Made by a program: the position numbers and the translations under genes
Assembly (NCBI RefSeq): GCF_020595095.1
Contig: NZ_JAJDOP010000004.1
Coordinates: 62,001 to 126,000, forward strand
DNA from: Microvirga rosea
GTDB lineage: Bacteria; Pseudomonadota; Alphaproteobacteria; Rhizobiales; Beijerinckiaceae
DNA: 64,000 nt
Reading direction: 5' to 3'
Notes under the pieces: model-generated
What the model saw: only the letters and a program-made list of their open reading frames with translations
The model's database searches: none
Told to the model about the DNA's origin: nothing
In this document: one piece after another, positions 9,171-17,751 of the stretch
How positions within the stretch are numbered: position 1 is the first letter of the stretch
How the letters are laid out: each line of letters starts with the position of its first letter

Positions 9171-10217
9171 TCAGCGCACGAGAGCGACGCGCTTCTGTGG
9201 CTGGATGTCCTGGGGTTGCCATCCGAGGGCTGGAGCGACCTCCGTGGCAATCAGCTCGATCGAGCGCAGAATGGCGGAATGAGGCGGATCGACCGAGTGC
9301 ACTTGGAAAACCAGATCCGTCACGCGAGGAAGGGTCGTGTCCGCCCTGAGCGAGGAAATAACATCATCCGGCGTTCCTGCATGCGTGTCGAGCGCGGCCA
9401 TGATCTCCTGCAGGCTGTTGCCCGGAATGACGTGCCCCTTCGCGGCAAACTGATTGACAACCCGTCGCAGGCCTTGCTCCGCAAGATGAAGGGCTTCATC
9501 ACGTTTGTCAGCCACAAAAAGCGTCCGCGACGCGACTATCCGAGGCTCGCGGCCATTTGGCAAAGCATCGAGGTAGGCATCGATAATCGGATGCTGGATC
9601 TCATCGAGAGACGCGTGCGGTTTCTCCGCCGGCCGAGGTTGCGTGCGGGATAGCATCAAGCCGTCGCCCGCCTTGCCGGCGCGGGTACCGCCCCATACGG
9701 AAAATGTTGCCTGCCAGATGCGTTCATTCAGGCTCGCCGCCGTGGGATAGAGCGTTTCACCTCCTTCGAGCGTTTCTCCCTTCCACGCGCCACGAACAGT
9801 CGCGAGGTGCCGTTCATAGATTTCCGATCGATTGGCGCTGTCGAGGCCGAATGCCGTAAATGAGGAAGGTGTGCCGCCAGTTCCGACGCCAATCTCGAGG
9901 CGGCCGCCTGAAAGAAGGTCGAGGACAGCCGCATCCTCGGCTACTCGAACCGGATTCTCCAACGGGAGGGTGATAATTCCTGTACCGAGACGAATGCGCG
10001 AGGTACGCGCCGCTACATGCGAAAGAAACACCAGAGGAGCCGGCAATCCTCCTTCAGCCTCATGGAAATGGTGCTGCGCGACCCACGCGGAGTCGAAGCC
10101 ATATTGCTCGGCGTGAAGGATCTGTTCCGAGGCAAGCCGGTAACGCTCTCCTGCGCTTGTCTCGTCGAGCAAGCGCGTAAAAAAGCCAAGCCGTTTCGTT
10201 TGAGGACCTTTGGTCAT
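9171..10217 (-). CDS. FMN-dependent luciferase-like monooxygenase (KPN_01858-like family)
   Basis: A 348-residue TIM-barrel flavin monooxygenase. Features include LGFFTRLLDE at the N-terminus, YGFDSAWVAQHHFHEAEGG (about 39-57), the RLGTGIITLPLENPVRVAED block and SGGRLEIGVGTGG. These place it in the bacterial luciferase/SsuD superfamily. Such enzymes use reduced FMN from a separate reductase to oxygenate sulfonates, amines, ethers or similar substrates. The start overlaps the stop of the ABC ATPase gene (ATGA, 10214-10217), so transport and oxidation are co-translated. A reductase candidate is the gene at 16389-16943. Confidence 0.88.
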   Translation of the reverse strand: MTKGPQTKRLGFFTRLLDETSAGERYRLASEQILHAEQYGFDSAWVAQHHFHEAEGGLPAPLVFLSHVAARTSRIRLGTGIITLPLENPVRVAEDAAVLDLLSGGRLEIGVGTGGTPSSFTAFGLDSANRSEIYERHLATVRGAWKGETLEGGETLYPTAASLNERIWQATFSVWGGTRAGKAGDGLMLSRTQPRPAEKPHASLDEIQHPIIDAYLDALPNGREPRIVASRTLFVADKRDEALHLAEQGLRRVVNQFAAKGHVIPGNSLQEIMAALDTHAGTPDDVISSLRADTTLPRVTDLVFQVHSVDPPHSAILRSIELIATEVAPALGWQPQDIQPQKRVALVR

Positions 10218-11911
10218 GAGCTTGCTCCGAGCAGTGAAAGGGAAATGTCGGACCCCGCAGAGCCTCTTTGCCCAGGGATCGCCTTGATGAGTTCGCGCGT
10301 GTAATCGCTTTTGGGCCGCCTGAAGACCTCTTCAACGGTTCCGACATCCACTTGGCGTCCATTGTGAAGAACAGACACCGTGTCCGCTATTTGTCGAACA
10401 ACAGCTAAATCGTGGGAGATAAACAGGTAAGTCAGGTCGAGGGCTTGCTGGAGCTCGTCGAGGAGCCGGAGAATTTGCGCCTGCACTGTGACGTCAAGCG
10501 CAGATACGGCTTCGTCGAGAATGATGACCTTGGGATTGAGGATCAGAGCTCGCGCGATGGCGACGCGCTGACGCTGCCCGCCGGACAAGGCACGGGGCTT
10601 ACGCTCAAGCACGGCTTCGGGAAGACCGACGCGTTCAAGGATACGGCGGACTTTTTGAGCACGCTCTTCTCGCGGAATACGCTCGAAGTTGAGAAGTGGC
10701 TCCTCAATGATCTGAAAAACCGTTTGCAACGGATCCAGCGATCCGAACGGGTTCTGATAAACAAGCTGGATTGTTTGCCGGAACTGGCGCAATGCATCGC
10801 CACGAAGCGTCGTGACATCAACACCTTCGACCACGATGCGTCCGGATGTCGGCTTCTGAAATCCGACAACACTACGGGCTGTGGTCGTCTTTCCCGAGCC
10901 GGATTCCCCAACGATCGCATGCGTGGACCCGCGGCGCACTTTAAAGGAAACGCCATCGACTGCACGGAACGTCTCCTGCGTACCCCCTCTGACCGAAAAG
11001 TCCTGGATCAGATTTTCGACGACAATCGCATCGCCTTGTTCTTCATGTCGTACGCCTCCGCCTCTGGAGAGACGCTGAGCGCCGCGAAGGGATGGAGCGT
11101 CCGCAAGAAGCTGGCGGGTGTATTCGCTTTTCGGAGACGCGAGTATTTCCTCGGTTGGCCCCTGCTCCTGAACCCGCCCGTCCTTCATCACAATGAGACG
11201 GTTTGCCCGGTCCGCCGCCACACCCAGATCGTGGGTCACAAGCAAGACAGCCGTTCCGTTCTCCCGGCGCAACTCGTCGATCAGATCGAGGATACGTTTC
11301 TGCACCGTTACGTCGAGAGCGCTTGTCGGCTCATCGGCGATAATGAGAGCCGGCTGCAAGGCGACCGCGATCGCGATCAGCACGCGCTGCCGCATCCCAC
11401 CTGAAAGCTCATGAGGATACTGCTTCGCGCGGAGTTCCGGCTGCGAGAGCCCGACGCGGGCGAGAAGTTCGAGGACGCGGGCGTCGATCTCCCGCTGATT
11501 TCCCCAGCGATGGATACGCAGGATCTCCCCGACCTGATCGCCGATTGTCTTCACCGGATTGAGGGAGCTCACCGGATCTTGAGGAATAAGGCTGATCTTG
11601 CCACCTCGAATGGTGTCAAGCTGTCTCTGCGACCAGCCGGAGATATCGGTCCCATTGAGTTTGACGAAACCGGAATCGACGCTCCCGTTCTCGGCCAATA
11701 GCCCGATCACCGCCTGGGCGGTCGTGGTCTTTCCCGAGCCCGACTCTCCGACAATCGCCACGACCTCGCCTGGATGAACGTCAAAGGCGATGTTGTGAAC
11801 GACCTTCTGAATGCCGCCATGACCCTTATAGGACACACAAAGGTTGCCGACCTCCAGGACAGGGATCCTCGCGGCTTCCAAGCTCGGGATGTGGTTGGTC
11901 GTGCTGCTCAT
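10214..11911 (-). CDS. Fused oligopeptide-type ABC transporter ATP-binding protein (DppD-DppF type)
   Basis: A 565-residue protein with two ABC ATPase domains. The first has Walker A GESGSGKTT at 55-63, signature LSGGMRQR at 169-176 and Walker [13 protein letters not shown] at 189-200. The second has Walker A at 335-343, signature LSGGQRQR and a Walker B-like VIILDEAVSALD, with Ala where most have Pro. The start at 11911 overlaps the permease stop (ATGA). The 45-codon upstream extension in the same frame overlaps that permease and is rejected. It energises the two permeases encoded upstream. Confidence 0.9.
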   Translation of the reverse strand: MSSTTNHIPSLEAARIPVLEVGNLCVSYKGHGGIQKVVHNIAFDVHPGEVVAIVGESGSGKTTTAQAVIGLLAENGSVDSGFVKLNGTDISGWSQRQLDTIRGGKISLIPQDPVSSLNPVKTIGDQVGEILRIHRWGNQREIDARVLELLARVGLSQPELRAKQYPHELSGGMRQRVLIAIAVALQPALIIADEPTSALDVTVQKRILDLIDELRRENGTAVLLVTHDLGVAADRANRLIVMKDGRVQEQGPTEEILASPKSEYTRQLLADAPSLRGAQRLSRGGGVRHEEQGDAIVVENLIQDFSVRGGTQETFRAVDGVSFKVRRGSTHAIVGESGSGKTTTARSVVGFQKPTSGRIVVEGVDVTTLRGDALRQFRQTIQLVYQNPFGSLDPLQTVFQIIEEPLLNFERIPREERAQKVRRILERVGLPEAVLERKPRALSGGQRQRVAIARALILNPKVIILDEAVSALDVTVQAQILRLLDELQQALDLTYLFISHDLAVVRQIADTVSVLHNGRQVDVGTVEEVFRRPKSDYTRELIKAIPGQRGSAGSDISLSLLGASS

Positions 11912-12822
11912 AGGCGGATCTTTCCGAAGGATAGGCTGATCCGATTGGCAGCCAGCACGACGAGGATCAGCACTACGCCCGGAGCCGTCGTCAACCACCA
12001 TGCGCGGGCAATGTAATTTCGCCCTTCTGCAATCAGGAGGCCCCACTCGGGTGTGGGCGGAGGCGCGCCATAGCCCAGGAAACCCAACGTCGAGATCGCG
12101 AGAATGGCTGCTCCGAACTGGAGAGCCGCCAGGCCGACAACCGAAGTCAATGAATTCGGCAACACATGCCGCAATAGGACCCGGCTGAAGGTGCCGCCAC
12201 TGCCAAAGGCTGCCTCGACATAATCACTCGCTCTGACCCGCACCACTTCCGACCGAGCAAGGCGCGCAAAGCTGGCAATGGACGTAATACCGACCGCGAT
12301 AGCAGCATTAACCGTGCCAAAACCCAACAGGATGACGATGCTCAAGGACAGGAGCAATTGCGGAATCGACAGCAGTACGTCGACCCCGCGCATAATGACG
12401 CTGTCGACTTTGCCACGCGCGGACCCCGCGACAAGGCCAAGCGCGGTTCCCACCACAAGACCGACTGCGACGGCGACAAGGGCTCCCGATAAGGAGTTTC
12501 CAGCACCATAAATGAGCCGTGCGAGCAGATCGCGGCCGAGGGCATCAGTTCCCAGCCAGTGTTCGGCGCTGGGCGCGCGTAGTTGCTGCCGTGCAACGCC
12601 GACGGTTCCGCTGTAGCTCGTGAACCAAGCGGGAAATATCGCCCAGAGTATGACTGTTGCAATCACGAGCCAAGACAAGACAAGTCCAGCTGAGACGCGC
12701 CGCAAGGCGCGCCACCGCAGTAAAGCAGAGTGCAGGAGGGCATGATCAGAACGCCGCAGCGTGGAGGATAAGTCCTGAAGAGCAGGTCCTTCGGTTCGGA
12801 CGGTCGAGTTTAATCCAGTCAT
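11908..12822 (-). CDS. ABC transporter permease, DppC type
   Basis: A 304-residue inner-membrane protein. A polar N-terminus of about 40 residues and one helix come first. The OppC/DppC hallmark HWLGTDALGRDLLARLIYGA (about residues 87-106) and the five-helix transport domain follow. The coupling loop sequence EAAFGSGGTFSRVLLRHVLP lies near residues 202-221. Four-base overlaps on both sides (12819-12822 and 11908-11911) show tight operon packing. Confidence 0.9.
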   Translation of the reverse strand: MTGLNSTVRTEGPALQDLSSTLRRSDHALLHSALLRWRALRRVSAGLVLSWLVIATVILWAIFPAWFTSYSGTVGVARQQLRAPSAEHWLGTDALGRDLLARLIYGAGNSLSGALVAVAVGLVVGTALGLVAGSARGKVDSVIMRGVDVLLSIPQLLLSLSIVILLGFGTVNAAIAVGITSIASFARLARSEVVRVRASDYVEAAFGSGGTFSRVLLRHVLPNSLTSVVGLAALQFGAAILAISTLGFLGYGAPPPTPEWGLLIAEGRNYIARAWWLTTAPGVVLILVVLAANRISLSFGKIRL

Positions 12823-13763
12823 GCGAGGGCACCTCCTTTATGTCTGAGGCGTGGATCAAAGACCGGGTAAAGAAGATCCACCACGAGATTGATGACGACG
12901 AAGGCAGCCGCGGAGAACACAACCAGCGCCTGGAGAACAGCGATGTCCTGATTGCCCACGGCGCGCTGAGTGACCCCGCCAATTCCGTTAAGCCCGAAAA
13001 CGGCTTCGGTCACGACTGCGCCTGCGAGAAGCTCGCCGAACAGAATGCCGGCAATTGTCAAAGTCGGCAGAACCGCGTTTTTAGCCACATGCTTCCATAA
13101 GACCCAGCTGCGTGAAGCACCCTTCGCACGGGCTACGGCGATGAAAGGCTCAGTCAATACATCGTCGATGTTCCGCATCAGGATCTGCGCAAGCGGCGCG
13201 GAGATCGGTATTGCGAGTGTCAGAACCGGTAGGACAAGGGCCTGCCATGGTCCTGGATTGATGACAGGAATGAGTTTCAACTGGAAAGAAAAGATTTGAA
13301 TTAAGAGAATCCCCAGCCAAAAGACGGGTGTTGAAACAAAGAGCGACGGCACGGATCGCATCGCAGAGCGTAGCCAGGAAAACGGACCCAGTACCGACAC
13401 GACGGAAAGCGTGACAGCGACAATCACAGCCAGCAAAAATCCCAGCGTTGCCAACCATACGGTCGGGGGCAAATTAGCGATCAAGACATCGCTGACCGGA
13501 ACGCCGGCCTGCACCGAATAGCCGAAGTTCCCCGAGAGAAAATTTGCAACAGCATGGAGGTATTGGGTCAGAATCGGGGAGTCTGCGGCATATGACGCGC
13601 GAATGTCGGCAATCTGCTCAGGCCCGAGACCAAGCTCTGGGTTCAGAAACTTGATGAGGATTGCGTCGCCCGGAAGGGCCTGAAGCAAGACGAATGAAAC
13701 TGTGAAAGCTGCCCAAAGAACAACCGCAGCCTGCCCGATCCGACCGATCATATACTTCGACAT
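12819..13763 (-). CDS. ABC transporter permease, DppB type
   Basis: A 314-residue permease with six predicted helices. DppB/OppB features: an N-terminal helix followed by LPGDAI (residues 30-35), a periplasmic loop with SPILTQYLHAVANFLSGNFG, and the coupling loop FIAVARAKGASRSWVLWKHV. It forms a heterodimer with the next gene product. It is separated from the binding-protein gene by 87 bases that contain a strong hairpin. Confidence 0.9.
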   Translation of the reverse strand: MSKYMIGRIGQAAVVLWAAFTVSFVLLQALPGDAILIKFLNPELGLGPEQIADIRASYAADSPILTQYLHAVANFLSGNFGYSVQAGVPVSDVLIANLPPTVWLATLGFLLAVIVAVTLSVVSVLGPFSWLRSAMRSVPSLFVSTPVFWLGILLIQIFSFQLKLIPVINPGPWQALVLPVLTLAIPISAPLAQILMRNIDDVLTEPFIAVARAKGASRSWVLWKHVAKNAVLPTLTIAGILFGELLAGAVVTEAVFGLNGIGGVTQRAVGNQDIAVLQALVVFSAAAFVVINLVVDLLYPVFDPRLRHKGGALA

Positions 13764-13800
13764 GAGTTTATTCGCTTCGAACTGGAGGATCAGTGGGATG

Positions 13801-13838
13801 GGCCGGAAGCTGCAAGAAGTCCTTGGTGGCTTCCGGCC
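13801..13838. promoter_or_regulatory. Intercistronic hairpin between binding protein and permease genes
   Basis: GGCCGGAAGC (13801-13810) is a perfect 10-bp inverted repeat of GCTTCCGGCC (13829-13838) with an 18-base loop, in the 87-base gap between the substrate-binding-protein gene and the first permease gene. No U run follows. Such hairpins commonly protect the 3' end of the binding-protein mRNA or partly terminate transcription, giving more binding protein than membrane subunits. Confidence 0.6.
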
Positions 13839-13850
13839 ATTGCGATCACC

Positions 13851-15509
13851 TCACGAACGAGGTGCGATCCAGACGCTGTAGAAACTCGGGCGTCCGACCG
13901 CTTCAAATGCGATTCCGTTTACATAGGGCGCCGATGCGAAGGCTTGCGGCTCTTCGAAGATCGGAATGGCATAGGCCTGATCGATCACATAAGTCTGGAT
14001 ATCTCCTGCAATGGAAAGGCGCTTTGCCTGGTTGGGCTCGGACGCCAAGTTTTCGAGGAGACCATTGAGTTTCTCGTCAACGAAAGACTTAACCTTGTCG
14101 CTGTTGCCGCCTTTCTGCAGCAGGACGTTGCGATTGGTCGGGTAATACTGGCTCTTGATCACGTCGGGATCCGCGCGCCCAACCATAGCAGGGGATACGG
14201 GAGCCTTGGACGGATCGAGGTTATTAATGGTTGCGGTCCCTGAATCTCCCGTAAGAACGTTGAGCTTCACGCCGACCTTTGCCCACTGCTGAGCAACGAG
14301 TTGCAGAGTTTCCTTGTTCTGCGGTTGCGGCAGCGACTCGTATGCCGTCAATTCGAGACTTTGGCCGTCTTTCTGTCGAAGGCCGTTCGAACCTGTCTTC
14401 CAGCCGGCTTCGTCCAAAAGAGTCCTGGCCTTATCGAGATTATAGATCAGGTTGGACGACAGATCTTTGTATCCGAGGGCCGTCTTGGCAATGATTGATG
14501 TGGCCTTGGGATAGTTATGAGAGAAGAGTGTCGAAACGATCTCGTCCGTATTCGTCGCGTGTAGCAACGCCCGACGCACTCGTACATCGGAGACGAGGGT
14601 ATTATCGGGCCTGAAGACAACACTGTTGTTTACGCCTCGTGTAGAAGGCGCATAGATTCTATATCCCTCGTCTTCGACCTGCTTCTCGTCATAGGCCTGA
14701 ATTTGACGGATGAAGTCGGCTTGTCCTGCGAGCAATGCACCGATACGGACACTATCTTCCGGTGTGACGATAAGTTTGATCGTGTCGAGATAGGCGCGCC
14801 CTTGGTGCGCGAGCCGCGCGGGCCCCCACTTGTAATCCTTGCGCGCGGTGAGGGTTAGCTCGCGCCCCAGCGTCTCGCTGGCAACCACAAACGGTCCGGA
14901 TCCGATGATCTTTGTCGCGTCGCCCAGGGCTTCGTACGGTAGGGCTAGGGTCGCCGGCGAGACCAGGCCCGAACCGATGACGGAGGTTCCCTGCAAGAAG
15001 CCGGGCGACGGCCTCTTGAAATAGAATTTAACGGTGAGTGCGTCGATAATCTCGCTGCGATCGTAGTTATTGATGACCTCGGAGATGGGAAGCTTCAGCT
15101 CCTTGTTGCCACGCCCAAACGTGTCGTAGTTCTTGGCGACAGCGGCAGCATCGAGCGGGGTCCCGTCGGAGAAGGTGACGCCGGGCCGAATTTTGAAGGT
15201 ATATTCCGTCGCATCCGCATTCACGGTCCAGGATTCTGCGATCCATGGCTCTATCTCGAGTGTCTGCGGATTCTGATAAGTGAGCTTATCGGTGATCTGG
15301 TTGAGAATGCCGCCGTTAGGATAGAAACCGCCTGCGGGCGGATAGAGATTCGTGTGGGCCTGCTGTTCAAGGTAGACGAGAGTTCCTCCCGTGGCCGGCG
15401 CCGGGCTCTGCTCGGCAGCAACGCTCTTGGTCCAACCGGAAGCAAGGAGCGAGACCCCTACCAGCGCCGCCAGACCAGCTTTATTCTTGAGGCTTCCTTT
15501 AAGCGACAT
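13851..15509 (-). CDS. ABC transporter substrate-binding protein, peptide/nickel class (KPN_01854-like family)
   Basis: A 552-residue SBP_bac_5 protein with a Sec signal peptide (cleavage likely after about residue 32, SVAAE). Family features are ITDKLTYQNPQTLEIEPWIA, FKIRPGVTFSDGTPLDAAAV, GSGPFVVAS, and the VRRALLHATN region. It is the first gene of the seven-gene operon with two permeases, the fused ATPase, the luciferase-like monooxygenase and the CMD/AhpD proteins. From memory, a subfamily named after KPN_01854 has this same neighbourhood. The ligand is unknown and need not be a peptide. Confidence 0.88.
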   Translation of the reverse strand: MSLKGSLKNKAGLAALVGVSLLASGWTKSVAAEQSPAPATGGTLVYLEQQAHTNLYPPAGGFYPNGGILNQITDKLTYQNPQTLEIEPWIAESWTVNADATEYTFKIRPGVTFSDGTPLDAAAVAKNYDTFGRGNKELKLPISEVINNYDRSEIIDALTVKFYFKRPSPGFLQGTSVIGSGLVSPATLALPYEALGDATKIIGSGPFVVASETLGRELTLTARKDYKWGPARLAHQGRAYLDTIKLIVTPEDSVRIGALLAGQADFIRQIQAYDEKQVEDEGYRIYAPSTRGVNNSVVFRPDNTLVSDVRVRRALLHATNTDEIVSTLFSHNYPKATSIIAKTALGYKDLSSNLIYNLDKARTLLDEAGWKTGSNGLRQKDGQSLELTAYESLPQPQNKETLQLVAQQWAKVGVKLNVLTGDSGTATINNLDPSKAPVSPAMVGRADPDVIKSQYYPTNRNVLLQKGGNSDKVKSFVDEKLNGLLENLASEPNQAKRLSIAGDIQTYVIDQAYAIPIFEEPQAFASAPYVNGIAFEAVGRPSFYSVWIAPRS

Positions 15510-15589
15510 GATGATCCCCTTCTTACAAACCCAAACGTTGAGCGACGGAGCAAATTATCCGGAGAAGATCAGCAAAGGGCAATTAGGAC

Positions 15590-15605
15590 GTTCTTTTTTT
15601 AGAAC
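15590..15605. promoter_or_regulatory. Candidate operator copy 1, GTTC-N8-GAAC
   Basis: GTTC (15590-15593) and GAAC (15602-15605) are separated by eight A/T bases. The symmetry extends to CGTTCT/AGAACG (15589-15606), a perfect 6-6-6 inverted repeat. It lies 81 bases upstream of the binding-protein start. Confidence 0.5.
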
Positions 15606-15727
15606 GCTACTCGGTGATAGAACTTTCTACGATAGGCAACTTCCAGAGAAGAATTGTCTTTCTTCCACTTGAAAGCACATGATTGGATGAATGATCGGAG
15701 CATCGCAGAGCTCTAAAATCAATTTTT

Positions 15728-15743
15728 GTTCGTTTTATAGAAC
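15728..15743. promoter_or_regulatory. Candidate operator copy 2, GTTC-N8-GAAC
   Basis: GTTC (15728-15731) and GAAC (15740-15743) again have an eight-base spacer ending in A. The symmetry extends to TTGTTC/GAACAA (15726-15745). Its centre is 138 bases from copy 1, about thirteen helical turns, which would suit cooperative looping by an Lrp octamer. Confidence 0.5.
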
Positions 15744-15914
15744 AATTGGCTGGCGCACTGCGCGTCGATACCTTTTTTGATTGAAAAATCCAGTACTGGA
15801 GGAAATTATGAGCGCCCTAGCGGCTTGTGCGAAATAAAATTCTCTGAATATATCTCTGGAATCACTTCCGTAGAATTATTTAGTTATTCTCAAAAACAAG
15901 CCGGCACTACTCAA

Positions 15915-16376
15915 ATGGACGCTACCGATATCAAAATTCTGACCCTCCTTCAGGAAGATGCCAGCATCTCCATTGCCGAGCTCGCGCAGAAAGTTAACCT
16001 GTCCCAAACACCGTGTTGGAAGCGCATACAACGCTTGGAAGCATCCGGGATTATTCAAAAGCGTGTTGCGCTTGTTGATCCTGAAAAAGTTGGTTTGGGC
16101 CTCACAGTGTTCGTTTCGATCGAAACCAACGATCATTCCGGTTCCTGGTTGGAGAGCTTTGCGGAGTTTGTTTCGGAAATGCCGGAGGTCATGGAGTTTT
16201 ACCGGATGGCAGGAGATGTCGATTACATGCTCCGCGTCGTGGTTTCTGACATGGCTGCCTATGACGGTTTCTACAAGCGGCTTATAGAGACCATTCCCCT
16301 CAAGAACGTAACGTCCCGCTTTGCCATGCAAAGGGTAAAGGCGACCACGGTCCTCGCGCTGAAGGCAAGCAAGTAA
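15915..16376 (+). CDS. Lrp/AsnC-family transcriptional regulator
   Basis: A 153-residue regulator: an N-terminal winged helix-turn-helix (DIKILTLLQEDASISIAELA, then QTPCWKRIQRLEASGII) followed by a RAM/ligand-binding domain (VMEFYRMAGDVDYMLRVVV). The start at 15915 (MDATDIKIL) fits the family; the frame runs 46 codons further up without similarity to it. Divergent from the LLM/ABC operon, so probably its local regulator, responding to an amino acid or the transported compound. Confidence 0.88.
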   Translation: MDATDIKILTLLQEDASISIAELAQKVNLSQTPCWKRIQRLEASGIIQKRVALVDPEKVGLGLTVFVSIETNDHSGSWLESFAEFVSEMPEVMEFYRMAGDVDYMLRVVVSDMAAYDGFYKRLIETIPLKNVTSRFAMQRVKATTVLALKASK

Positions 16377-16388
16377 ATCTGAAGAGCT

Positions 16389-16943
16389 TCATGCCGGGGA
16401 GAGATCGCGGATACGAACTCCTGTCTGCAACGCGTTGACGCTTTCCTGAACCAACTGGGACAAGCGTTCCTGGAGCAGAGGGTCTCGAATATAGCCGTCG
16501 CGATAGGCGCTGTCGGAAACAAAGACACCGGTCGGAAGGACTTGGGCGTTGAAGAATCCGAAGAGTGGGCGCAGCTGATGGTCGATCACCATCGCATGCC
16601 GGTCGCTTCCACCTGTCGCGATCAGGGCTACTGGCACTCTTAGCAACGATTTGTAATTGATGAGATCAATGAAGTGCTTGAAGAGGCCTGTATAGGATCC
16701 GTTATAGACAGGCGAGCCGACGATCAGCAGATCGGCTTGTTCGACATCGTGTAAGGCGTCGAGCAGTAAAGACGATGCATCGGCGCGCGATCGAATGGCG
16801 AGATCGGACACCAGCTCTGCGATATCAATAAGCCGCGCACTGCCTCCTGTCTCCTGCGCCACTCGGCTCAAAAGGTCTGAAACCAGTCGTCCTGTGCGGG
16901 AGTGAAGCGTAGGGCTGCCAGAAATGGCAACAATATGAGACAT
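16389..16943 (-). CDS. NAD(P)H-dependent FMN reductase, partner of luciferase-like monooxygenases
   Basis: A 184-residue flavodoxin-fold reductase. The FMN phosphate loop SGSPTLHSRTGRL follows the first strand (residues 8-20), and GSPVYNGSYTGLFKHFIDL is at about 76-94, as in SsuE/MsuE and the LLM-partnered CE1759-type reductases. The start at 16943 has AGGA just upstream. It would supply reduced FMN to the monooxygenase at 9171-10217. It is convergent with the Lrp gene and transcribed from its own promoter. Confidence 0.85.
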   Translation of the reverse strand: MSHIVAISGSPTLHSRTGRLVSDLLSRVAQETGGSARLIDIAELVSDLAIRSRADASSLLLDALHDVEQADLLIVGSPVYNGSYTGLFKHFIDLINYKSLLRVPVALIATGGSDRHAMVIDHQLRPLFGFFNAQVLPTGVFVSDSAYRDGYIRDPLLQERLSQLVQESVNALQTGVRIRDLSPA

Positions 16944-17316
16944 GGAATCCTGCTCGCTGAATGAGCGGGAAGCGTTCTTCGAAAATGGGCCGGAATCAAT
17001 AGAACCGTTTTCCAAAGAAGAGACCGTTCAGAGAAGATGGATACCGCAGCCCGGGACGGATGCGGGGACTTCTTCTCCATCCCGGTAGGATACGATCTAC
17101 GAGGCACCAACAGTGAGCCGTTGTAATTTCCGCTCATAACAGAAATAGAATATCATTTCTTTTGCTGACTGATACAGGGCCTAATCGGGTTCATTCCCAT
17201 TTTCCCCCTCGGTTTCCAGCTGCCAAACCATGGCCCTCCTGCAGGCCAAGCTTAGCAGTAGATAAACGCATTGATGTTATGTATCTTGCCGCCTCATCGT
17301 TTCTGAGGGCCTCTCA
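16944..17316. promoter_or_regulatory. Upstream region of the FMN reductase gene
   Basis: 373 bases without a recognisable gene between divergent genes. One clear element is AGAAAT (17141-17146) and ATTTCT (17155-17160), a perfect six-base inverted repeat with an eight-base AT spacer, about 200 bases upstream of the reductase start. I see nothing else of note. Confidence 0.4.
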
Positions 17317-17751
17317 ATGAGATTTGCGATCCTCTGTGTTCTGTTTGTTGCTGCCATCGGCCTAGTCGGCGCGCTGATCCAATTTCCTTTTTCGCAGCTC
17401 AAAAAGGAATATGCCTGGATTGATAAGGCTCTCATTGAAGAAAGTGACACGATCGTCAAAGACAAATCGGGCGATACAGCCTTTTGCTACATCGGACCAC
17501 AATCGTTCCCCGTCTCGACCGCAAGAGCTCAATTTCCCACATATTGGGTTGAACCGTTTGCTGGAGACCACCCTCTCGAAGGTTCAAGCAGCTGGACCTT
17601 AGCCATTGCGTCAAAGAGCAAGAACATCGTCGCGCTGCGAACGAGCATCACTTCGACAGGTCAACGTTTCCCCGATGTGGTTTCGTGCGGCCCCGGCATC
17701 ACCCTCACCCCATCCGGAAAGGAGTGGGCCGTGAAGGCCGCGGCAAAATAA
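17317..17751 (+). CDS. Hypothetical membrane-anchored or secreted protein
   Basis: 144 residues. An N-terminal hydrophobic segment (residues 3-24) could be a signal anchor. The rest is soluble, with two cysteines (in CYIGPQ and SCGPGI) that could form a disulfide in the periplasm. I do not recognise a family. The sequence has normal composition and a plausible start after GAGGG. Isolated gene, not coupled to its neighbours. Confidence 0.55.
   Translation: MRFAILCVLFVAAIGLVGALIQFPFSQLKKEYAWIDKALIEESDTIVKDKSGDTAFCYIGPQSFPVSTARAQFPTYWVEPFAGDHPLEGSSSWTLAIASKSKNIVALRTSITSTGQRFPDVVSCGPGITLTPSGKEWAVKAAAK

Larger units (their letters stand above)
15510..15914. promoter_or_regulatory. Divergent control region of the LLM/ABC operon and its Lrp-type regulator
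   Basis: 405 bases without a credible gene, clearly AT-richer than the flanks, lying between two divergent genes. It contains two copies of an inverted motif GTTC-N8-GAAC (annotated separately) and several A/T runs. This layout is usual for an Lrp/AsnC regulator controlling the adjacent operon and itself. Confidence 0.6.

Noticed and set aside
10412..11404. Plus-strand frame opposite the fused ABC ATPase
   Set aside because: Shadow of a gene with two complete sets of ABC motifs.
17001..17027. GAAC...GTTC pair upstream of the FMN reductase, considered as a third copy of the Lrp-operon motif
   Set aside because: Half-sites are in the opposite order and about 20 bases apart, so they do not match GTTC-N8-GAAC.
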